From assembly GCA_034509925.1 (NCBI GenBank), contig CM067531.1, forward strand, positions 11,149,319 to 11,213,318: a DNA stretch of 64,000 bases, read 5' to 3'. Position 1 is the first letter of the stretch; the number at the start of each line of letters is the position of its first letter. A program made the position numbers and the translations under genes. The DNA is from Hirudinaria manillensis (Eukaryota; Annelida; Clitellata; Hirudinida; Hirudinidae). This document shows positions 55,457-64,000 of this stretch, piece after piece. A model generated the notes under the pieces. That model searched no databases and was not told where the DNA came from. It saw only the letters and a program-made list of their open reading frames with translations.

Positions 55457-57053
55457 TATCTTACGAATAAATACTAAATAAAAAAGGCTGGCGATTAATG
55501 GAATGCATTAGACAGATACTTAATATGCATAATCCTCCCATCAGGGAAGAGTCGCAATAGGGGAGGAGCTGAATTTTATAAACAAATTTTATGTAGTTAT
55601 CAATAGTGTTGATGCACTTTGGTAATATTTTAAGTTTGATATGTAAGACCAAAGTATTAAATTTTTGTTGTAAAATCGTAAAAGTTGGTATCATGTACAT
55701 TCATTCTTATGTAAACAGAACATAACTACGTCCTTACCACGTCCCAGCGAACAGTCGGGGTGAGTAATTATACAGATAAAGATGGGGCGAAGCTTAAGAA
55801 AACTGCAGTGTGATTGGCTAAGTGGATTGCTTATATTTATTGTTTGTATAACTGGGAAATATTATACAGTATAGTTGTTGCATTGAACATCTGCATCAGT
55901 TGTCAACAGGTTTTATATCCATTCGATGTTAGATGTTACTGTGGTCCTAAATCTAATCAATATCGATCAAATTATGTCTGACAGGTACTAAGCAAAATCA
56001 ACCGCTTTTATTTTATTCATTGGATTCTAGACTTTAGCACGTGATTTGGTTTGTCTTTCCATAGTTATTTTGATGCCTATATGCCAAAAACATAGGTCAG
56101 GTCTATTTCTGAACTTCACAAATGACCGTGAAAGTGTTGTTGGATGTGTACTTACATAAGTTTGTTGGTGTAATAAATGTGACCTTATTGTCAAACGAAA
56201 CTATCAAAAGATCAATAATTATTTACATAAAAAGAATCTAGCAAAACAGGAAAGAATTTCTGCAAATTGTCTCAGCATAATTTAGTGGAATCTAGCATCA
56301 TAATTTTGTGGAGCAACGCGAATTTTAGCATTATTTTTGTCCATGTTTTCGTCGCTGTTTCCACTTTCTTCCATTACTTCAATATTCAAAAGCTTTTAGA
56401 AAAAGTTTAGAATATCATCCAAGTAATTTCAATATAGTGTCGAAAATCAATATTAAACAATTCACATGGCCAATCACAGCGCAGTTTACATAAGCTCCGC
56501 GCAACTTTAGCGATCTTCCCGCACGCGCCGTAGTCAAATATGACCCAGCGAACACATGTTTAAGGGCACATATGTGAAGTTCAACGGCTAATTTGTTCAC
56601 CTGGCAATGACTCAAATTTTGCTCTTCAAAGTCTTGTGCAATAATTAATAGCATTCATAGCATTAACGACGCAAATTTGACTATTTACCCACGATCTGAA
56701 GAGATAAGCAAAACATCTATTTTTCAAAATTTCGTGCATGCCGGCCTATTATAACTGCGATGGAACCATCACCTAATTCTAATGTTTGACGTTTCTATTC
56801 TCACTTCTGAAGCAGATTAAGCGTTGCCTCGCCTTAGAACTCAAGTTCATTATAATTTTTGTTTTTGGATAGCCTCAAACTAAAAAATCAACAATTAAAA
56901 AAAACTAAAATCAATAATTGACAAATTCATACGTCTTTCATCTGGTATTATGACACAAAATCGTGGGCTCAAATTCTGATTTACAAATGTTACAAAAGCT
57001 TTCTGAGCTTCAACATCAGAAATTAATGATATAAAAAATACAATTCACAGGAA
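55457..57053. other. Intergenic between APC 5' end and CEP192-like 3' end
   Basis: No supported exon or repeat. The part nearest APC should include its promoter. Confidence 0.35.
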
Positions 57054-60000
57054 TTAGGAGGATGATTTGAAAATTAAATACACTTTGAAACTGTCTCCAT
57101 TGGCAGACAGGAACATCACTTCGCTCTGATGAACACCTCCAGCTGTGGACATATACTTCACTGGAATCTTAAGTCTACACATTCCTCTGAAATTTATCAT
57201 AAAACTTTAAGACAACTAATCTTCACTAGGTAAGATGCCAAAGTTGGGTAATTTCTGGTTATGGTTTTCAATTGTTTTGTTATGCTAAACAACATTTTAC
57301 ATTTTTAGTGGCTCACCGTAGTGAATAAAAAGAGACAACATATCTTAAATAATTTTAAATTTATTTACCACATAATTATTTCAAATTTAAATTATTTGGT
57401 TGAGAGCATGATTTTTTTCTTTATATTCTGCTCTAAAAAATAATCTCAATTTTGACTCACTTCACAACAAACTCTTTATGTTCCATGACAAATGGCAATT
57501 GTGGTAGTTTTATCACTTTCATCTAGAAGGATACATATATTAACAAATATTAAATAATTATTTGATCAAACTCTCAGAATAAAAATATGGTAATGCATTT
57601 ATCTGGTCCTTTCCACCCCCAGTTATTTGTCTAAAAGATCCCCATTCGTATGCCACCCCCATCCGAGGGCATTACCCGGAGGCACTGGTCAGGTATGGAT
57701 TACGACTTATAATTTTGCCATTATTGCTGCTTGCAGGAATAATACCCATTCAGTCAACCTACATCGTTTACAAAATTGACAAAATCAGTTGAAATTACCT
57801 GCAGATCACTATTAGATGTGTTCTTAAATTCAATCTTTTCAATGACTTCAACACCAGTAACTGAAGAATCAAAGTTCAGATACTCAGGGGTAACTTGTAA
57901 CTTCTTATCCTGGGAAGTCAATCTGATAGCTGCATTGTCAATAAATTTGTGTGGCCTGTTTCAAAATAGTTTGTAATTGATTTTTATTACAGAAAAACCA
58001 TTTGAAAATTCAGAAATATGATCAGGGCAATCTCGTTCTTCCAGCGGGTCATCGGGAAAAAAACAAGCAAATAAAGAAACGTTTAACGGCTCTAACTTGA
58101 CTCCCTGCGAGTTGGAATCATCCGTGAAAGAAGTCAGAGCTTCTGAAATGGTTGTCTCTACAACTTTATGTTCAAGGGTTTGCTGTTTGGCACAGGGAAT
58201 TGGTATTTGCACCTAAATTATACAATAATTCATTAATCATGACATCAGGCAGTACCATAAAATCAAATTTAATTGCACTTTATTTATGCATCATTTATAC
58301 TTTTTTCTATAACCATGACACACTACGATTGTGGCATAAGTTTTGCATGAAGAAGCACGAGAGAAGCAGTTTGTTAAATGCTTAAAATCAATTAGAAATC
58401 AATTGTAGTAATTACCTCTGCTTTAAGTTTTAAATATGATGGCTTGTAGCGATCTTCAGTATTCACATCAAATATCCACACTTGATAAAAGCTGGCCGAG
58501 AATGGAATTTTCAAAAAAACTTTCAGCTGTAAATAAAGGGTTTGCAGATAAAATGTTGGTTTCTTGATTGTCGTGTGTTTTATAAATAACATTAGCATAT
58601 TCAAATGTATAATGGGACAATCATTTTTGCCAGATTATTATTATTTTGTAATCCAGAATCAACATTTGGTAAACACTTTTATATATACGCATGTCAGCAA
58701 AGATGAAGTTTGAATCAACACTATTAAGCCAGTAAAACTCTTGATAACAAAAGCCAAGTCAAGTGACATTACTCTGATTGATTGGAATGGTTTCAAGAGA
58801 TATAATCAAATGATAGAAAAATTGGTCAATAGAAAATGGGCTTATGCTTTCAACAGAGCATATCTTAATAAAAAATGTATGTATGCTTATACAAGTCATG
58901 CAGGTTGACCGAAAGGGAAGCCTTTTTGCTTTTTGTCAGTAATGGCTTGGCAACAGTAACAATGAATTGTGTTTGCAACTCAGACTGCACCCCTAGGGAA
59001 TGCCCTAAAGTGAGGACACTTTCAATTGGTAAATTTATTAAGAAATGCCTTCATATCCTACAGGATAGATAAAGCACTCTAAAGATTGGCTAAATTTCCA
59101 AATATAATTAAATATAATATTACCTCAGTTGTCGAACCAGGATGCAGCATTCCCTGATAAGAATCAAAGCTGAAGACGTCTTCAGGTGGGGCTCTTTTGA
59201 AACTCTTTTAAATATTTAATATATGTATTATTAACATATTTAACTTATATTAGTATTACTTAATATTTATTAGTCATGCAAAGAGTCTGATAAAAACCCA
59301 GACATTCTAATTATATTGTGGATCAAACAAAATCTATTTGCTGCATCCATGTACACTTTGTCGTATTTAGGGTTTTAATTCTATTAATATCATATAATAG
59401 GTTAAAGGTTAACCTTAGGTTAAAGGTTATAGGTTAAAGAGTCACTTACTGAACTAATCACTTGCTTGCTGCATGGCTTGAGATTCCAAAAAATGTCTTT
59501 ACTGAACTTAGATGCCAGCACAATAGTGGCTGTTTCATTAAAACCATATTAAAATCTCTTTATGATCAAGTGCATGAAAATAAAACATACCAGATTGTGT
59601 TTTGAATGAGCAGTCTTTAAAGAACAATTCCCAGTTATCACCTTGAGATTTAAAGGTGCAAGAATTTTGCCCGGGAGGACAAATCAGATTAATTAGAGGA
59701 TGAACGGATTCTGTTTTGTCGAGACTAACTTTAGCTGAGATGGTTTTGATGGACACCAGGATGTGCTTGAAATTCAATTTCACTTGTATTAAGTGACCAT
59801 CAAAAGTCTTTTAGAAATGCGATTATTATTATTAATAAAAACTTTAAGTGCAAATTGTCCAAAAGGGAAGCAATCCCTCACACAGGCATAATGGAGAGTA
59901 ATCATATGTCATGTTTTCAACCCAGCCTGCACTACCCATCCTGCCCAGGGAGTACCTTTGCAGATGGGTAAATCAATTAAGATGTGCTTTCACATCATTG

Positions 60001-63000
60001 GACGTTTAAGGCATCCACAAATTAGTTAAATTCAAATTGCTATATTATGTGTAAAGGTTCTAAAAGCTTTATTCGAAACAGATGCTTTTTGTTTCAAAGA
60101 TGGGTTGAGAACAATGTGACTTAACATTGCTTACATGGCCATAATGGTAAAAATCACAATGAGCTAATTTTAAAGTTATTTTATGAAAAAAGCTATGATG
60201 ATCTAGCAGGCATTACCCGAACTACGTCGTGACAGGAAATTGAAACAACTCCAAGCTCTGGAAAGCAGACATTTTCCTTTATCATGGAATAAACTACAGA
60301 AGATGGTGAAAGCTGGAAGCCCTTAGAGCTCCTTCAAAACAGAAGACACAAAGTATTTTTTCCAAATGTAAGACAAACAACCCAAGATGTACATAATAAA
60401 ACACTAACATACAATAAAACAATTAAAAGCTAAATTACACCAAAAGAATGAAAATTATTTGTAACATATTAAGACCATGGCTTACAAATTCTTCAACAGG
60501 CACTTATGTTATCGTGATATCTTTATTTTAGAACATGCCACATTAAAAAAAAAGCATTAAAAATTACAAAAGAAATTAAACTGAACCCACCTTGCCTGAA
60601 TAACACAAAAAGATGGCGCAACGGAGAGAGTTTCCGGGATCAAAATCTTGAAGCTTAGAAATAAAAATCACAATTTTATGATCGCATTGAAATGTGCTTC
60701 AACTCAATCATTATTTATTTATTTTACCTCAAATCAAGATCTGAATTATTGATAATGCAAAATGTCTTGGCTTTATTCTGCAGACCTGAAATATTTGATT
60801 TAAATGTTATTCCACAAAGAAAAAAAACCAAGACATCTCAATGAAAAGGATGAATGCACTTGCTTGTCCCAGACTCATTCACATCTACAAGAAAAGTGCA
60901 CTTCTTCAAGGTCACTTGCCATTGGTCAGCAAGGATCGAATTATCGACAGGCAAATAACTGGACAAAGAAGTAACAGATCTATCACAAAATATCCTCCAA
61001 AGTTTATCTTTTGATATATTAAATAAATAACATCTTTTTATGCAATAAATAATGTAAATCGTACACTGATTTGGTGCCGGTGCGAGCCAAGACCCGAATT
61101 ACGTGTGGTTTACCATTTGGTTTAATCCAGAACTTTATCTGACTGGAGAAATTAAAAAAAAATTGATATTTAAATGAAAATTGATGTACAACATATGAAA
61201 TAACTTAAGTTTCTTGTTTTAATAATGTGGACTTTATTTTTTCAAATCTACATTGTAAACAATACAACACACTCATTTCTATTCAAGTGAAGCAAACACC
61301 TTTCCACTTTGCATTCATTTCCATTCTCTTCCATCATTGATGGATAATTGTAAGAAACAACGAGGTTACAAGATTGAAAAGGCTCGAGTTTCATGGATTT
61401 TGGTTGAACGGTGAATAAATTTGAATCGGATTCTGTTTCAAGGTGCAGAGAAATTGGACCTTTGTTGCTAAGCTTTGCTTTATGTTCATGCACGGATTTA
61501 TCAAAAGTGAGGATCTAAAACAAAAAGAATATATCCTCAAGCATAATAAGCAAGTGACAAATTATGCCAAAGTGATTATAAATATATAATGTAATGATAA
61601 AAAACATAAATTATTTATTACATTATTGCATTACTAGAGTGATATAACTCAATTTGTGCCAGAACTTGTCTATTAATAACAAGACTCACCAAGGACTTAA
61701 GCGAAATCCCAATCCTAGGAACGGCTGTCAGAGCATGAATATCTACAAAGCTCAATAAAGTCTGCTTCAAACTTGCCAGAAGGATCTCTATTTTACAACT
61801 GACTCTTTTTATTCCAACTGCAAACCAATTTATTAAAAAATTAATTAAGTAATTTATAATCAATAATTGACAGTACAATAATACATATGTTACTATAATT
61901 AAATAATTATAATATTACGATAATCTCCTCCAAGCATAGAATGTCAAATAAACCAAGATAAAGTCCACTCATCAAAGTTGGAAAAATGGCTTTGTTTTCA
62001 ATATTAACCCTCTTTTTGGTGCAACTGATCCAACAGGAGCAACATACCAAATGCTTAATGTTTTATCCTATTATAATGGAGGCTCATTATCATTTTAAAG
62101 TAGCATAATCTCCACTTGACTTTTAGAAATGTTTGTTCATTGGCAATCTTGTGGATATTATTATACAGAAGGAGACAAATAAAGGGAGTGAAGGTGCCGA
62201 TGATATTGCACATCAAGACATGGGTTTAGCAAATATAAAAGTGAGATATTATGTATGTCATTTTATAGTGCTTTGTAGATTAAAATTTTATCTAAACTTA
62301 CTCCAATGTAACAAAACAAGTATAAAATAAATAATTATTAGATTAAAAAGCATTTTTTTTCTAGATGTGATCTTGGTAGACACAATGTGCTGTTCCTGTT
62401 CCTATTGTGCCCAACAGAAGGTTAAGCAAGGCTCATATTTCAAATCAATGCATTGCAATACCATCCAAATTTATATAATCCATACATAGAGCATCAGAGG
62501 TGCTTTAAATTAGCCATGGATATGCAAGATTGGTTGCATTCCAAGCAGTGCTATTATTTCCAAAAGCATGAATGATACCTTCTGAGCTAAATTGCATGCC
62601 TCAATCAAAGTTCTGATTCAAACCTCAAAACATAAAAAAATGATGCACAGAATTTGAAAAGTGATTTAACCATACTGGTTGAGTGAGGACCAGAAAATCC
62701 TACATCCATTTCAATCTGAGAGCCAGCAGGCAACATCATGTTGAGTAAACAGTCACTAAATTGATTATGCATAACTTTTGTCTTCAGAACTTTACTTAGG
62801 TGGAAGAGAAATTTATAGCAATCTTTAGCACCGTTGATCTGTAAAATATTTCAAAAATTAAAATTTAAAAAATTGAGAATAGCTCATTATTGAAGATATG
62901 TCTCATTACAAACAAATGAACATTTGCAATGAAATTTGGGGGACTTACATGGGAAGCCATATTGATATTGATTGGAACACTGGCTTTACATTTATTTGTG

Positions 63001-64000
63001 ATCAATATCCTCCTCACATCATGACAATCTCCTGGTATTTCCCCAAAATCAATTTGCCTGCAAGCAGAAGTTATGCCTGGTGTGGTAATCTGCACAAAAT
63101 ATGTGAAACACAATCACATAAGTATTTTATAAATCAGACATTTACATCTCTGTGATAAATAACTGACATCTATTAAATGCAATCAAAATTTAAATATTCT
63201 ATCGGTCACCTCAATAACAGGCTTCTCGGCAATGGCCTGAAGAGTGACCACGTGTCTTCGAGCTTCTATATTCTTTTTTTCTTGAGTTTCGTACCGCTTC
63301 GTGTCCAAAATAATGACATTTAGCATCAACTGAGCCACAAAACAACCTGGTTTTCCAGGCTCAAAGTATACCTAACAATAGCAACCAAAATAAATTAGAA
63401 TTTGTCTTGTTGATATATATAATATATATATATTAACCTACTTTAACATGATTACTGGATAGTTTGTTGAGAAAAATCTTCTTCTCAAACGAAAATACGT
63501 GCTTGTGATCATCCAAACTCGGAACCCGTTCTCCGTTTATGAATAAGGAGTGGAGAGATAAATTAATTGAACATAATAAATTTGAATGATTATCCACTTT
63601 TAACATCTCTTCAGAGGATGATCCAACACAACAGACATCCTTAAAAGCTAACTCTGACGTCATTTTAATAAGGCTTAAGGAAGATCCTAGATTAAGAAAG
63701 CCATCTAGAGAATAAAAATGTAAACTTGTTTTCAAAACTAATTATATAATGAACAAATTGAATCAACAATATCGAAATGATTTGCAAAAACGTCATTACC
63801 ATTTGGCATTTTTGAGAAGGAGTTGCATATTGTGGCAGTTTCTGAATCCCAGTTTATGATTTTTTCACTTTTTCCTGGCGAATCAAAGACGCAGCTGCTT
63901 ATGGATGAAAGTCTGATCCTCTCACCATGACAGGGTTCAATGTCAGAAACTGGAGAAGACATTCTCCTTGCTGTTGATTTTATGGGTGTGCTTGAGTAGC
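57054..64000 (-). CDS. ASH-domain protein, probably CEP192/SPD-2-like; N-terminus beyond window
   Basis: A multi-exon gene with the frame still open at the right edge (SSTPIKS before the first internal ATG at 63962), so the N-terminus is missing. Exons I could phase: 63800 to edge, 63442-63704, 63210-63371, 62949-63089, about 62670-62838, 61690-61820, 61250-61510; then a chain of smaller ones to a last exon ending at the stop 57054. The protein is built from repeated MSP/ASH-type beta-sandwich segments: VYFEPGKPGCF, AEKPVIE, RQIDFGEIPGDCHDVRRILI, ITNKCKASVPININ, FTVQPKSMKLEPFQSCNLVV, KTFCIINNSDLDLR, and LKIPVKYMSTAGGVHQSEV near the C-terminus. This architecture is that of CEP192/SPD-2, the pericentriolar scaffold; TMEM131, HYDIN and other ASH proteins are alternatives. 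SSTP resembles a polo-box docking motif. Gene identity is inferred; existence of the gene is well supported. Confidence 0.6.
58893..59068 (+). repeat. Dispersed repeat, copy 1, in CEP192-like intron
   Basis: It aligns by eye with 59858-60005: both start with GACCGAAAGGGAAGC / GTCCAAAAGGGAAGC and end with GGTAAATTTATTAAGAAATG / GGTAAATCAATTAAGATGTG, with a CAGGGA/TAGGGA block between. Family unknown. Confidence 0.6.
59398..59440. repeat. Small AGGTTAAAGGTT minisatellite
   Basis: Three to four imperfect copies of AGGTTAAAGGTT, one inverted, lie in an intron of the CEP192-like gene. Confidence 0.6.
59858..60005 (+). repeat. Dispersed repeat, copy 2, in CEP192-like intron
   Basis: Partner of 58893-59068, same orientation, clearly diverged. 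No coding capacity or terminal repeats are visible. Confidence 0.6.
60190..60365 (+). mobile_element. Short LINE ORF2 C-terminal relic
   Basis: The forward strand reads SWNKLQKMVKAGS and SSFKTEDTKYFF in frame apart from one stop, close to the WNxLP..V..A.SL.SFK..LDK.F tail of LINE ORF2. It begins about 190 bp after the second dispersed repeat and lies antisense in an intron of the CEP192-like gene. Confidence 0.5.

Noticed and set aside
57600..57725. GC-rich patch considered as a coding exon of the CEP192-like gene
   Set aside because: No frame joins in phase with neighbouring exons; it is probably intronic repeat sequence.

Overview
The window is eukaryotic nuclear DNA from an animal. It is AT-rich, genes are broken into many short exons by GT-AG introns (mostly 50-500 bp), and the products are typical metazoan proteins: polo kinase with polo boxes, APC with beta-catenin and Axin motifs, UBR3, SEC31, and TAX1BP1/CALCOCO-type autophagy receptors. 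CR1/L2-like LINE and Ty3/gypsy debris, (ATT)n tails and a short TTAGGG-type array also fit an animal. Nothing points to a vertebrate, and the exact phylum cannot be decided from the sequence alone. I built exon models by hand from splice consensus, reading phase and remembered protein families. For seven of the nine genes every internal intron phase closes into one uninterrupted reading frame; for UBR3 and the CEP192-like gene it closes in the parts I modelled.

Layout: (1) a short SKICH/coiled-coil CALCOCO-like gene (+, 1579-3312); (2) its tandem full-length paralogue with two C-terminal zinc fingers (+, 5153-8440); (3) SEC31 of the COPII coat, 25 exons (-, 8806-16352); (4) 16.4-19.2 kb, gene-poor with retroelement scraps; (5) DIMT1 rRNA dimethyladenosine transferase (+, 19209-20833), tail-to-tail with (6) RMI2 (-, 20857-22044); (7) UBR3 E3 ubiquitin ligase (-, 23229-40364), with a 6.4 kb intron full of dead retroelements; (8) a PLK2/3-type polo-like kinase (+, 42555-49393); (9) a short APC (-, 50530-55143); (10) an ASH-domain protein, probably CEP192/SPD-2-like (-, 57054 to beyond the right edge, N-terminus missing).

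There is no operon logic here; the neighbours are mostly functionally unrelated (secretion, rRNA modification, genome stability, ubiquitin, mitosis/Wnt). The last three genes (polo kinase, APC, centrosome scaffold candidate) are all mitotic, which may be chance. The most interesting items are the tandem autophagy-receptor pair in which one copy has lost its cargo-binding zinc fingers, a compact APC without the N-terminal coiled-coil region but with 20-aa and SAMP repeats, a Ty3/gypsy-LINE chimera inside UBR3, and a telomere-like array beside a UBR3 splice donor.
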